Source: DASRHT01 sp035293765
GTDB lineage: Bacteria; Chloroflexota; Ktedonobacteria; Ktedonobacterales; Ktedonobacteraceae
Reading direction: 5' to 3'
Length of the DNA: 64,000 nucleotides
Assembly: GCA_035293765.1 (NCBI GenBank)
Contig: DATGMF010000022.1
Span: 35,998-99,997 of the forward strand
Shown here: in pieces, positions 42,714 to 52,142 of the stretch
Layout of the letters: the number at the start of each line of letters is the position of its first letter
How positions within the stretch are numbered: position 1 is the stretch's first letter
Notes under the pieces: generated by a model
Told to the model about the DNA's origin: nothing
Database searches by the model: none
What the model saw: the letters and a program-made list of their open reading frames with translations, nothing else
Position numbers and translations under genes: made by a program

Positions 42714-43202
42714 GTGAGCAGGGAAACGCGAGCGCCACAACCATCAATAGATCTGGAGGTGACCGTTCCTCGCATACTTCTTCCAGCGATAGATGAGGAA
42801 CATGGGTCAAAGGAGACAGGGAATAGCCACGAAGAGCTAGAACGGGTTCATCTTTATTCCATCGATATACAAGACCTCCACCGGACGCTGCGGAGCCACG
42901 AGCAGCCCCAAAAACAGGGGGAAGCATCAAACTATACTTCCTGGCAGGGACTTTTTCGCCTGTTCCAGATCAAGAACGTTTCGTTGCAGCATTGGGCAAT
43001 GCTCGTTCAGGTATTACGAAAAAGCGGCAATGCAGAAGAGTTTCGGGTGACAGAAACTCTTCCTTGCAAAATTGAATACCATGCCGCAAGCGATAACTCG
43101 CCCTTGCATATAGAGGTCATTCCCGGGCTGACTCGCGTGGTGATCGTCCTTGACGAAGATGGTATCCCCATCACTTGTAACGTTGATGGAGCAGAGAACT
43201 AA
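42714..43202 (+). CDS. Hypothetical protein
   Basis: About 162 residues, not recognised. The likely start is a GTG at 42714 with AAAGGG roughly 10 bases upstream; the frame is open to a TTG at 42633. The N-terminal half is polar. The C-terminal half has a helix (LFRLFQIKNVSLQHWAMLVQ) then strands (CKIEYHAAS, LHIEVIPGLTRVVIVLDEDG), suggesting a small alpha/beta domain. It ends 36 bases before the phospholipase-like gene, so they may be co-transcribed. Confidence 0.5.
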   Translation: MSRETRAPQPSIDLEVTVPRILLPAIDEEHGSKETGNSHEELERVHLYSIDIQDLHRTLRSHEQPQKQGEASNYTSWQGLFRLFQIKNVSLQHWAMLVQVLRKSGNAEEFRVTETLPCKIEYHAASDNSPLHIEVIPGLTRVVIVLDEDGIPITCNVDGAEN

Positions 43203-43238
43203 TTTCCGTTGGAAATGCACTAAGGAGGGACACCCGCT

Positions 43239-44492
43239 ATGCCCGCGTTTCTCACGCACTGGCGCGTGCTCATTGAGGCGGCACAGCGCTGCCAGGATGC
43301 CGGTAGCGATCTGGGTTCATTGATTATTGATGCAGAGGCGCTGCGCCGTCGCCTTAATAGCCTCTCGCTGCTACCAGCTCCGCCTCAGACAACGCCGGCG
43401 GGAGCCGTTTGGGATACCGGCCCTCTCCCCCAAATCGACTATCGCTTCCCTGGCAGCGATATTTCCGCGATGGCGTTTCTGGGGGCACTGGCCCCCGATA
43501 TCACCAGCTATCGCAAAGGCCATTTTCAAGCACGTATGAGTGGAGCTGCCCGACGGCGAAGAACTGCGTTACGTCCCCCACCCAATGGCAGTATCGATTG
43601 GGCCATGCTCCTGCATACCAACCGTTCGGGGGATTTTCTGCTCGCGTTCCTTGAGCATATTGCCGATATTCCTGCCCCCGCACTGCGCAGCCAGGCCCTG
43701 GCATTCACTATGGGCTATCTCTCGCATATTGCCACCGATATCGCGCTCAACCCCTGGATCAATACGCTGGCGGGCGCATATGCTGCGAACGATATTGCAG
43801 GGCTGTTTGCTCCGCTTGATGCTTATGCATACGTGGAACTATGCCTGGACGAATATATCGCAACCACCTACTTCGATCACCCCCTGCACACCTGGTTCAA
43901 CCAGCCCTGGGTGGGCTATATCGAGCCAACTATCCGTAACCTCACGGCGACCGGCACCCTCACCACTCCGTTACTTGACCTGCTGACCAGCGCTGCCGCA
44001 ACAACGTACGGCCTGACAGAAGAGCAGGGCAATCTTTTTCGTCGCGATTCTCAGATGGGACTACAGCGGTTATCTCTCTACCTTGCTGGTCGGGGAACAT
44101 TTCGCTGGTTCACATGGCAGGCCCGGCAACGTCAGCGGAAAAACGATCCTGTTATCGCTACCATCGCAGCACAGCAGCGCAAGCCGGGAGTGGTGACAGT
44201 GGAAGATGCTATGACGTACGCCATTCGTCTGAGCGAGCGTCTTTGTCGGCATGCCATCCGCTACTACGCTTCGCTCCGCAACACCAGCGCCTCCGCCTCT
44301 GAGCGTAACCAGCGCCGGGCGGCACTGCAAAATGACCTGCTGAACTGGGATTTGAACACGGGCTATACGGTGGATGTCACCTTCGATCAGCAGGTCACTG
44401 TCCGTTTTCTCCACAACTGGATCTATTTCGCGGAACTCTGGGATATTGGTCGCTCTGGCATGATGCAACCGCAAAGCTCTCTTGCGGAATAG
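43239..44492 (+). CDS. Zinc-dependent phospholipase C-like protein
   Basis: 417 residues. Motifs of the zinc-dependent phospholipase C family (PF00882) are present: MAFLGALAPDITSYRKGHF near residue 77 and FTMGYLSHIATDIALNPWIN near residue 157, each with metal-binding Asp/His. In this widespread subgroup the domain often acts on unknown substrates, and many members are not toxins. No signal peptide is visible, so it appears cytoplasmic or peripheral. AAGGAGGG sits 10 bases upstream of ATG. The end converges on the microprotein gene 25 bases away. Confidence 0.7.
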   Translation: MPAFLTHWRVLIEAAQRCQDAGSDLGSLIIDAEALRRRLNSLSLLPAPPQTTPAGAVWDTGPLPQIDYRFPGSDISAMAFLGALAPDITSYRKGHFQARMSGAARRRRTALRPPPNGSIDWAMLLHTNRSGDFLLAFLEHIADIPAPALRSQALAFTMGYLSHIATDIALNPWINTLAGAYAANDIAGLFAPLDAYAYVELCLDEYIATTYFDHPLHTWFNQPWVGYIEPTIRNLTATGTLTTPLLDLLTSAAATTYGLTEEQGNLFRRDSQMGLQRLSLYLAGRGTFRWFTWQARQRQRKNDPVIATIAAQQRKPGVVTVEDAMTYAIRLSERLCRHAIRYYASLRNTSASASERNQRRAALQNDLLNWDLNTGYTVDVTFDQQVTVRFLHNWIYFAELWDIGRSGMMQPQSSLAE

Positions 44493-44517
44493 TATGGACT
44501 CTTTGCGCTCAGGCGTT

Positions 44518-44673
44518 TTACCGGCCAAAAATGAGATGGAGTCCGAGCGCAAAGCCGGCGGAGAGTATCACTGCCAGGAGCTGAAACAGACGATAACGGA
44601 CCAGGATGGCTCTCGCATCCAGGGCGATAGCTTTATTCCCACTGGAGGGGCGGTTCACTTGTTGTTTTTCCAT
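44518..44673 (-). CDS. 51-residue single-pass membrane microprotein
   Basis: Minus-strand ATG at 44673 follows GAGAG at 7 bases. The N-terminal half is polar and basic (MEKQQVNRPSSGNKA, ARAILVRYR). A single membrane helix follows (LLAVILSAGFALGLHLIFG) and the protein ends in Arg. The helix end GFALGLHLIFG resembles GLVLGIHLIG of the 31-residue protein at 12078. Codon use looks protein-like. The gene lies between a convergent phospholipase-like gene and the start-side of no neighbour in the same strand for 180 bases. The function is unknown. Confidence 0.5.
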   Translation of the reverse strand: MEKQQVNRPSSGNKAIALDARAILVRYRLFQLLAVILSAGFALGLHLIFGR

Positions 44674-44856
44674 GATTCACTCTCTTCAGTCAGTTATTGA
44701 CCAGCAGGAGGGCTCCCTGCTATTTTTCTCTTCTGTACTACTCTCTATACGTACCAGGATTTCACTGAGTTGTATGCAATTAATAGTACCTGATTTTGCG
44801 TAAAAGATCCATAAAGTTGGTCATGACCTTCGCGTCTGCATTTTCAGCTTGCTTTG

Positions 44857-45507
44857 TCACCGCTCCGCCACTTCGCTATCAGTCGGTAACAGCGCGCCGG
44901 CAGCAGGATCGACCGGAGTGCTCTCTTCGTAGAGGTTGCTATATATTTCTAGCAGGCGGCGCACCCTGGTATATTCTTTGTCAAGCAGCACGCGCAATAC
45001 CTGCTCGCAGGCGGCAAGGGCTTCGGCAGCGGAGGCTCGGATGGTTGCCGTGAGCGAGCCAAGCATATCATGGCGTTTAGCGGAGCGGAAAAGCACATGC
45101 ACTTTTTCAAGCACCTCGGCGAATTCCGCATGAATTTGCTCATTCCAGTCCTGCGTCTCGATCAAAACGGCAGCCTTCGCCAGGAAGCGACCACAGACTT
45201 TGAGCACCATGCCATACTCGTTGTTGCGTGCCTCCAGCAGCGTTTGCAGGATACGTTGCTCATCAGCCACATCAAGGGCAGTGACAGAAAAAATGCTGGC
45301 CTCCCCTCCCATAGCGCGAATCTCGTGGACAAGCTGGTGAAACTGCTTCTCTACTTCCTCAGAATACGGTAGAAGATAGACCGAATTCTGCAAAGCATAA
45401 GCCCCAAGATGCTGTAAACGTCGCCAGACCCAAACGCGCTTCTGTGAAGGTTCACTGGGGACCTTATAGGTCAGTTGTAACCAGCGGATCGCATCACGCT
45501 CATACAT
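44857..45507 (-). CDS. ChrB N-terminal domain protein
   Basis: 216 residues. WLQLTYKVPSEPSQKRVWVW followed by RRLQHLGAYALQNSVYLLP is the signature of the ChrB N-terminal domain, which in chromate operons belongs to a chromate-responsive regulator. The C-terminal ChrB rhodanese-like half is missing, and no ChrA transporter gene is near, so a chromate role is not supported. Stand-alone proteins of this kind are common in Actinobacteria and Chloroflexota. The frame opens at 45561, but the ATG at 45507 has GAGGGG upstream and begins the conserved sequence. The remaining part is helical. Confidence 0.7.
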   Translation of the reverse strand: MYERDAIRWLQLTYKVPSEPSQKRVWVWRRLQHLGAYALQNSVYLLPYSEEVEKQFHQLVHEIRAMGGEASIFSVTALDVADEQRILQTLLEARNNEYGMVLKVCGRFLAKAAVLIETQDWNEQIHAEFAEVLEKVHVLFRSAKRHDMLGSLTATIRASAAEALAACEQVLRVLLDKEYTRVRRLLEIYSNLYEESTPVDPAAGALLPTDSEVAER

Positions 45508-45693
45508 ACCTGTTGCCCCTCTGTTGAAGATGAGGGAGTAACTGATGTTACTCCCTTTCACTATCGTACTCCACCACAGCGAACAAAGTCAAGCAGCCTG
45601 CACAAGTTCTACTATGGATGATATAATAGAGCATACAAATTCCTTGTGATGCATATATACCATCAATCCAGTCAATAGAGTTGTTGGCACGTT

Positions 45694-46617
45694 ATGAATC
45701 GCTTCAATCTTTTTTTGCAGGTCACACGGGCGCGTACATTACCCGTGATGATCGCTCCGGTGGCGATTGGATCGCTGCTGGCGTGGGCGCAGGGGACCCC
45801 TTTCCACTGGGGGCTCTTCCTGGTGACGCTTTTGGGGGCGATCTCGGCCCACCTGGCAGCTAACGTTACTAATGATGTCTTCGATTTCAAAGCAGGAACG
45901 GATCAGGCAGCTCAGGGGATGGTTGGCGAGGGAGCCACCTTTGTCACCGGCTCCCAACCGCTGATCAACGGTCAGCTCTCGCCCGGGCACTATCGCACAA
46001 TCGCACTGGTACTTTTTCTCCTGTCTTTGCTGTGCGGAGTGGCCCTGACCTTTTTTCGTCCCTGGTCTTTAGCTTTCGGCGTGGCTGGCTTTCTCCTGGC
46101 CTTTTTCTACGTCGCGCCACCTTTACGGTTGGCCTACGTGGGACGAGGCATCGGCGAACTGGATATTTTTTTCTCCTTTGGCCTGCTTCCACTTGTTGGC
46201 TCGTACTATGTACAGGCCGGCGCCGTGACGTTGACCGCTTTGCTGGCCGCATTGCCTGTCGGGCTCTACACCACAGCCGTGCTCTATTTTCATCACTTTC
46301 TGCACTGGCGGGCAGATACAGCGGTCGGGAAGATAACGCCGGTTGTGGCGCTGGGGGAGCAGAGAGCCCGTCTTGCTGGCGCTCTGTTACTGCTCCTGAT
46401 CGCGGCGACCTTTTTCCTTGACGCCCTGCTCCAGGTCTATCCCTGGTATAGCGCCATTGCAGCGCTTACCGTGCTCCCGGTGCTGTTTGCGCTCCAGCGA
46501 GCCAGGGGAGATTTAGAGAACTACTTGAAGCTGATGGCGGCGAACAGCTATGGCAACCTGCAAGCAGCAGTCTTGCTCTTGATCGCCTTGCTCATACGTG
46601 GCTCTCTGCGTATTTAA
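45694..46617 (+). CDS. menA: UbiA-family prenyltransferase, probable MenA
   Basis: 307 residues, about eight or nine membrane spans. The first Asp-rich motif is NVTNDVFDFKAGTD near residue 57 (NxxxDxxxD), which binds the prenyl diphosphate through magnesium. The second lies at HWRADTAVGK near residue 207. Early TRARTLPVMIAPVAIGSLLA and late NLQAAVLLLIALL match 1,4-dihydroxy-2-naphthoate polyprenyltransferases, the step that makes demethylmenaquinone. No other men gene is nearby, so other UbiA-type substrates are possible. There is no clear ribosome-binding site before ATG at 45694. It converges on the histidine kinase gene with 58 bases between. Confidence 0.75.
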   Translation: MNRFNLFLQVTRARTLPVMIAPVAIGSLLAWAQGTPFHWGLFLVTLLGAISAHLAANVTNDVFDFKAGTDQAAQGMVGEGATFVTGSQPLINGQLSPGHYRTIALVLFLLSLLCGVALTFFRPWSLAFGVAGFLLAFFYVAPPLRLAYVGRGIGELDIFFSFGLLPLVGSYYVQAGAVTLTALLAALPVGLYTTAVLYFHHFLHWRADTAVGKITPVVALGEQRARLAGALLLLLIAATFFLDALLQVYPWYSAIAALTVLPVLFALQRARGDLENYLKLMAANSYGNLQAAVLLLIALLIRGSLRI

Positions 46618-46675
46618 GTGACTGAGCCCTTTGTCTCGCTCTCGCTTGAGGATACGACAACTGCCATTGCGCACA

Positions 46676-49600
46676 TTACGAACGTGCCTGTGGCAGGGTA
46701 AACCAGAAGGTCGAGCCCTGCCCGGGGATACTATTCACGCCGACCTGGCCCCCATGCATCTCAATGATCGTCCGGCTAATGTGCAAGCCGAGCCCCAGAC
46801 CCACAGCGGAACCGGAACTCACTTCAACGCCTTCCACGCGGTAAAACCGCTCCCAGACACGCCTCTGTTCTGCCTCAGAGAGGCCAGGCCCCTCATCGGA
46901 GACCTGCGCCCGAACCATATTCCCCTCCGCTTTTACCGTTACCTCAACCGGCTTATGCTTCGCAGAATATTTCAACGCATTAGAGAGATAATTGTTGATA
47001 ACCTGCTTGATACGATCCACGTCCCCCATCACGAAAATCTCTTCAGAAGGGTGCTCATAAGTAATAGCGCGCCCGGGTGCAAGGTATTGCTGATCTTTAA
47101 CTGCCTCAGTAACAAGATGCGCGATATTGCACTGTTTGGGATGCATTTCCAAATAGCTGGTGCGAATGCGTGAGACATCCAGCATCTCCCCCACCAGGCG
47201 ATTCTGCATCTCTATCTGGCGTTGCGCCCTGTCGAGTAAATTGCAGGTCAGATCGGTCAGCTCTGCCAGTTCACTGGGAAGTTCTCTCTTGCGTTGCGCC
47301 AGTCGGGCCAGTTGGCGATTAGCGAGCTGGACGCTGGCCTTAATGGTGGTGAGAGGCGTTCGTATTTCATGGGCCGCGATACCGATAAATTCGTCCATCA
47401 ATCGGTTAGCTTCCCGCAAAGCCATCTCATTGGCATGCGTCTCCGCTCGCTCTACCGCTAACCATCCGCGCTGGAGCGCCAGGGCCGCTCGCTTGGCGAT
47501 GGCCTGGAAAAGCTGGAGATAATCCGGGATATAGGCGTTTTCCGGCGCCCCGCAGTCCACTGCCAGCACACCAATCAATTGTTTTCCTAACAGCATAGGA
47601 GCAAGGAGCACTTTCTGCATCCCATCGGTTTCAGAGTGACTATCGAGCAGTGGTTGCCTCAGATCAGCTACCAGTACCTCATCAGAACGTAGCCTGCCAT
47701 CGAGTTGCAGCTCTTGCAATTGCTCCTGGAGAGCCCTCCTTGACGTCCACTGCTGCCACTGTTGCTCCTGCTCTGCCGTGATGCCTGCAAATGCTATTGA
47801 GCGCAACTCTCCTGTGTCTGGCTCAACGACGATAATGCCCACCTTTTCACAGCCTGATGCTTGATAAATCAATGTCGCCAGGCGCTGCGCTATGGTATCG
47901 AGCCTGATCTTTGCCGGGTCGCCTTTTTCAAAGGATTGCGACAATTCCTCCGACAACTCTGATGACAATACTAAGAGAGCTTCTATCGTATTGCGCGTGC
48001 GAGTCTCAAGCTTGCGACGCTCAGTAACATCATGGAGGACGAGAACCCCTCCCGTAATATTTCCTCGCTGATCGTAGGTGGGGGTGCCAGTCACATTCAG
48101 TTGCACGTCGTACCCACGAAATGTTCGTAAGATAATATCGGTCGCATTCCTGCCGGTAAGCACCTCCCCGTTGAGCACCCGCAACATCGGCCAGCGTGCG
48201 TAAGGCAACAACTCGCCACGCTCATCACGTAAGGCGAGCATATCACCCTTCATCCCTATCGTAAAATCGGCATAATGAGGGATGTCATCAAAACCTATAA
48301 GCGTCCGATAGGCAGTATTTGTGCGCAGGATATGCCCATCGCGGTCATAGACGAGCACAGCATCAGGCACGGACTCCAGGGTTGCCTCCAGTTCCCGCAC
48401 CTGTGCAGCTAATGCGCGTGCCAGTTGCTTGCGCTCGGTGGTATCGGTAAACATCCCCAGAGCCCCGATGATATTATTCGAGTAATCACGTACGGGGCTG
48501 GTGCAGGCCAGCGCATAGACCACGCTACCATCTTTATGGCGAAAATGGCAATCAAACTGCTCAAAATTCCCCTGCAAATTGCTGTCAGTCCTGGCCCGGG
48601 CGGCCTCAATGTATTGGGGAAACACGATATCAGTCACGCGGCGGGCAGCCATTTCCTCTGTGGTATAGCCAAGCATCGCGGCCATACGGTCATTGGCAAA
48701 GACTGTACGCGTTTCCTTATCCACCAGCCAGACCCCCTCGTTGGCGGTGTGTACAATGGTGCGATACATCGCCTCGCTTGCCCTTAACGTCTCTTCAGCC
48801 TGCTTACGCATGGTAATATCGCGTGAGATCCCTTCCAACGCCACCACATTGCCATCCTGGCCGTAGATGAGTTTATTGCGCTGCTCTATCCAGATAGAGT
48901 TCCCATTTTTATGCACGGCGCGCATAATCAGGGGATCATCCAGCGAAAGGATTCCATGCCTGTATCCTTCCAATATCGGCCAGTCGCCCGGGTGGAGACG
49001 CCTTAATGTGAGGCAGGGATCAGCATAATATTCTTCGGGGGTATAGCCAGTCACCGTCGTTGCGGACGGGCTGATATACTCACAGGCGAATGTGGGGGAG
49101 AGACGATAGCGGTAAATCACGTCCTGCGCATTTTCGGTAAGGAGGCGAAAGAGCTGCTCCCTTTCACTCAGTACTTGCTGCTCAGCCTGGAGTTGCCGCA
49201 ACAACTCCTCTGCGCGTTTGCGTGCGCGCACCAGCTCTGTGACTTCAACGCCATGCACCAGAATGCCCTCGACTGCTCCTTGCGCGTCAAACAATGGCTG
49301 GCAGATAAAGCTGAAGTAGCCCTCTTCCAGGGATTCATTACCATTGCGGTTAATCTGCAGAGGTATCTCGGTGCCGATAAAAGGAACCCCGGTCGTGTAG
49401 ACGCGATTCAACCGCTCGATGTATCTTTGTGAAGCCATTTCGGGCAATGCCTGCTCCACGGTCTGACCAACAAGGTTCGCCCGTCCTAGCGTTTGATGGA
49501 TCGTTGAGTTGGCAAACTCGATGATGTGGGTCTTGCCGCGTAACACCATCACGTTGGTGGGACCCTGAGTGAAAAGACGATAGAAATGCTGACGCGTGCT

Positions 49601-50092
49601 CTCTGCCTTCGTCCGAGCAAATTCTATATGGCAGACGACCAGACAGATAATCGTCCCTGCCAGCAGGAACAGGGCCATTGCAAGACCGTACAACGGAGAA
49701 AATCCCCCGGCGGGCTGAGAGATTATCGAGGTGCTGAGCAGCAGCGTCGCGCTAAGAGTGGCTATCAGGCCCGGGCCGATGCCCCAGACCAGGGAAATGA
49801 CCAGCACGATCAGCAGCGCAACAACGTCGGGGAAGGCAAAATCGGGAGGAACGTGAATGAATAACAACGTACTGGAGACTTGCAGCAGTAAGGCAACGGC
49901 GTAGCCCACTAGCGGACCACGCCACCAGACAACGGAGGGGTACCGCACCAGCCTCACTGAACTAAGACAATGTACCACCATCCGCCAGAGCTGCCAGGCA
50001 CAGGTTTTCCATCGCAGCCTGGAATGAATGTGAGGCCGCCTTTTTGCCAGACGGTCCTGGAAATTGTTGGGCGCTTTGTAGGTATGTTCCAT
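46676..50092 (-). CDS. Multi-PAS, GAF-containing sensor histidine kinase
   Basis: 1138 residues. Three or four spans (about 55-165) form a DUF4118-like membrane module. Four PAS domains follow (about 175-290, 310-430, 440-560, 565-690; e.g. AQDVIYRYRLSPTFACEYIS, NEGVWLVDKETRTVFANDRM, HDVTERRKLE). A GAF domain (about 700-870) precedes HisKA with GIAAHEIRTPLTTIKA near 905, and an ATPase with N box NNYLSNALKYS, G1 SDEGPGLSE and G2 GLGLGLHISRTIIEMHGGQV. The partner regulator is not adjacent. ATG has GAAGGA 9 bases upstream. The stimuli cannot be deduced; PAS residues for haem or flavin are not obvious. Confidence 0.88.
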   Translation of the reverse strand: MEHTYKAPNNFQDRLAKRRPHIHSRLRWKTCAWQLWRMVVHCLSSVRLVRYPSVVWWRGPLVGYAVALLLQVSSTLLFIHVPPDFAFPDVVALLIVLVISLVWGIGPGLIATLSATLLLSTSIISQPAGGFSPLYGLAMALFLLAGTIICLVVCHIEFARTKAESTRQHFYRLFTQGPTNVMVLRGKTHIIEFANSTIHQTLGRANLVGQTVEQALPEMASQRYIERLNRVYTTGVPFIGTEIPLQINRNGNESLEEGYFSFICQPLFDAQGAVEGILVHGVEVTELVRARKRAEELLRQLQAEQQVLSEREQLFRLLTENAQDVIYRYRLSPTFACEYISPSATTVTGYTPEEYYADPCLTLRRLHPGDWPILEGYRHGILSLDDPLIMRAVHKNGNSIWIEQRNKLIYGQDGNVVALEGISRDITMRKQAEETLRASEAMYRTIVHTANEGVWLVDKETRTVFANDRMAAMLGYTTEEMAARRVTDIVFPQYIEAARARTDSNLQGNFEQFDCHFRHKDGSVVYALACTSPVRDYSNNIIGALGMFTDTTERKQLARALAAQVRELEATLESVPDAVLVYDRDGHILRTNTAYRTLIGFDDIPHYADFTIGMKGDMLALRDERGELLPYARWPMLRVLNGEVLTGRNATDIILRTFRGYDVQLNVTGTPTYDQRGNITGGVLVLHDVTERRKLETRTRNTIEALLVLSSELSEELSQSFEKGDPAKIRLDTIAQRLATLIYQASGCEKVGIIVVEPDTGELRSIAFAGITAEQEQQWQQWTSRRALQEQLQELQLDGRLRSDEVLVADLRQPLLDSHSETDGMQKVLLAPMLLGKQLIGVLAVDCGAPENAYIPDYLQLFQAIAKRAALALQRGWLAVERAETHANEMALREANRLMDEFIGIAAHEIRTPLTTIKASVQLANRQLARLAQRKRELPSELAELTDLTCNLLDRAQRQIEMQNRLVGEMLDVSRIRTSYLEMHPKQCNIAHLVTEAVKDQQYLAPGRAITYEHPSEEIFVMGDVDRIKQVINNYLSNALKYSAKHKPVEVTVKAEGNMVRAQVSDEGPGLSEAEQRRVWERFYRVEGVEVSSGSAVGLGLGLHISRTIIEMHGGQVGVNSIPGQGSTFWFTLPQARS

Positions 50093-50288
50093 AGATTTCG
50101 TCCTTCACCTGGGAACACAGGCAGGAAAGGGAGCTCTCTCATCGGGGTACCATCCCTCTCCACTTAACATCACTCCATCAATAGAACTTTTCTATCATCC
50201 TACGATTCTCTTTGAATACGATTGAATATCTAAATTAGCTTCGGCTGAATGTATCAATCAATGATGGGGTAGCGCTACGTAAGCTGTC
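50093..50288. other. Intergenic region upstream of the histidine kinase gene
   Basis: About 200 bases that must hold the kinase promoter. I see no supported gene, tRNA or strong hairpin. Confidence 0.4.
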
Positions 50289-50664
50289 GTGCGCCGATGT
50301 GTTTTCTCTGTCCTTGCTGAGTGACTCAGCCCCACAGAGGCGAATGTGGGTAAAGCAGCACCTTAGCTGAGCCTGAAAGGGGAAGGGAACCGGAGCATGA
50401 TGGGAAAAAGCGTAGTGAGGGAGAAACTGCTATCCCAAGAGGTCTATGCAGTTAGGTCGCCGATGGTGAGACTGGTCAAAGGTCGAACTCAAGATGAGGT
50501 AGCCTGGTTACATGGCTCTCACGATGCAGGATTGCGTGCATCCTGCGATGACCCGCGGAGTGGCAGCCAGCGGAGCAACGCCTTTCTCAGGAGCCAGCTC
50601 TAATGAAGAGGATAACTATCAAATGAGCACCTACGGGCGGATCGGGGCAGAGAGTCAGTAGTTC
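50289..50664 (+). mobile_element. Probable relic of a group II intron (5' domain and 3' end, no reverse transcriptase)
   Basis: The element begins GTGCG at 50289-50293, the consensus 5' end of group II introns. It then shows AGCAGCACCTTAGCTGAGCC followed by TGAAAGGGGAAG (50355-50386), resembling domain I of bacterial introns, and GAGAAACTGC and GGTCTATGCAGTTAGGTCGC further on. Near the 3' side, GAGCACCTACGGGCGGATCG (50624-50643) could be the 3' arm of domain V. The space where the maturase/reverse transcriptase would be is missing. The open frame across 50397-50603 has no protein-like character, which fits RNA. The assignment is by pattern memory only. Confidence 0.35.
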
Positions 50665-50676
50665 TTGTTCCTGGTG

Positions 50677-52137
50677 CTAGCTCGCACAACAACTGAGCCG
50701 ATTCACGTCTTTGGTAAATGAGATGGCGACGAGCTTGAGTGCCTCCGCCATCGTCGGGTAGACGTGGATCATGTCAATGAAATCATCTGTGGTCGCCCCA
50801 AACCGCAGAGCCATTGCCGCTTCGTGAATTACTTCGGAGGCATTGGTTCCGAGCATGGAGACACCAACGACTCGGTGGGTCGCATCGTCCAACACCATTT
50901 TGATGACGCCCCGCGTGTCACGGATGGCTCCCGCTCGTGGCACGACGCTCAGAGGGATGGTGTTACAATTGCAGGTAATTCCAACGGCTACCGCTTCCTC
51001 GTCGGTCAAACCCACCACCGCCAGCTGGGGATCGGTAAAGATGACGCGTGGGATCACGGCATGATCCACCGTGCGTAGTGGCCCCCCAGAGAGGGCGTTG
51101 TGCGCGGCTATCTTGCCATCGTGCGCCCCCACAGGCGTCGCCATCTGGCTCTCCGTTTCCCGTCCGATCACGTCTCCGGCAGCCCAGATATGGGGAACAG
51201 TGGTGCGCAGGGTACGATCAACGCGCACAGCTCCTGCTGCATCAATAGTTACGCCCGCCTGCTCCAATCCCAGCGCTTGCGTGTTGGGACGGCGCCCCGT
51301 CGCGATCACGAGTTTTTCGGCGGTGAACGTCTGATGGCTGCCATGACGCAGAGCAGAGAGCGTTACTCCCTCGCCTGCACGCTCGACCCCACGTACCTGT
51401 GCCGATGTCACGATACGGAGCCCTTCCTCCTGCAAGATCTCGGTGAGCGCCTCGGCGATTTCTGGCTCGCCGCCCGACAGAATGCGCTTGCCCCGCGTGA
51501 CGAGCGTGACCTGGGTTCCAAAGCGCGCAAACATCTGGCCCAGTTCGAGGGCAATGTAGCCGCCGCCCAGGATGAGCAGCGAGCGCGGCTGCTCCCGCAG
51601 TTCCGTTTCCCACGGATCATCAGCGGAACTCAGCAGATCGCTGGTCAGGTAGGGTACATCAGTCAGCCCTGCAAGGGCGGGGATCTCTGGAACTGAGCCA
51701 GTCGCAATCAGAATCTGGTCACCTCCCAGCCGACGTGTCCCCGCGGTGCTTTGCACCTCGATCTCGTGATCGGACACGAATGTCGCCTGACCTGGCACGA
51801 CCTGAATACGTTCGGGATGATCAAGGAGGCTCTCATACTTGTGAGCGCGGTATTCATGGATGATCTCATCTTTCTGGGCGATCAGATCGGCCCAAGTGAC
51901 CGACATCTGCACCGGGGACAGGCCCGGATAACGGGGATGAGCGGCCTCGTAGACGATGCGTGCCGCTTCAATCAGATTTTTGGAGGGAAGGCACCCTCGG
52001 TTGGCGCAGGTGCCGCCCACTGTGCGATATTCCGTCATGGCGACGGCTTTGCCCAGTTCGGCAGCATGCAGGGCCGCGCCAAAAGCGGTTGAGCCGCTGC
52101 CCAGAATCACGAGATCGTACCGCTCGTATGTTGACAT
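50677..52137 (-). CDS. merA: Mercuric reductase
   Basis: 486 residues, FAD- and NADPH-dependent flavoprotein of the pyridine nucleotide-disulphide family, reducing Hg(II) to Hg(0) in the cytoplasm. GSGSTAFGAALHA binds FAD. The redox pair is in GGTCANRGCLPSK (C-x4-C) near residue 43. The NADPH-binding motif is ILGGGYIALELG near 190. The C-terminus ends RLSCCAS with the paired Cys diagnostic of MerA. It lacks the N-terminal MerP-like domain. AAGGAG lies 8 bases before ATG. It is the last gene of merR-orf40-merE-merA, and a possible group II intron relic borders it downstream. Confidence 0.92.
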   Translation of the reverse strand: MSTYERYDLVILGSGSTAFGAALHAAELGKAVAMTEYRTVGGTCANRGCLPSKNLIEAARIVYEAAHPRYPGLSPVQMSVTWADLIAQKDEIIHEYRAHKYESLLDHPERIQVVPGQATFVSDHEIEVQSTAGTRRLGGDQILIATGSVPEIPALAGLTDVPYLTSDLLSSADDPWETELREQPRSLLILGGGYIALELGQMFARFGTQVTLVTRGKRILSGGEPEIAEALTEILQEEGLRIVTSAQVRGVERAGEGVTLSALRHGSHQTFTAEKLVIATGRRPNTQALGLEQAGVTIDAAGAVRVDRTLRTTVPHIWAAGDVIGRETESQMATPVGAHDGKIAAHNALSGGPLRTVDHAVIPRVIFTDPQLAVVGLTDEEAVAVGITCNCNTIPLSVVPRAGAIRDTRGVIKMVLDDATHRVVGVSMLGTNASEVIHEAAMALRFGATTDDFIDMIHVYPTMAEALKLVAISFTKDVNRLSCCAS

Positions 52138-52142
52138 GCGTG

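Noticed and set aside
44857..45507. Chromate resistance locus
   Set aside because: Only the ChrB N-terminal domain is present; ChrA and the rest of ChrB are absent.
50397..50603. 68-residue frame in the region after the histidine kinase gene
   Set aside because: It overlaps intron-like RNA blocks and has no convincing translation signal.
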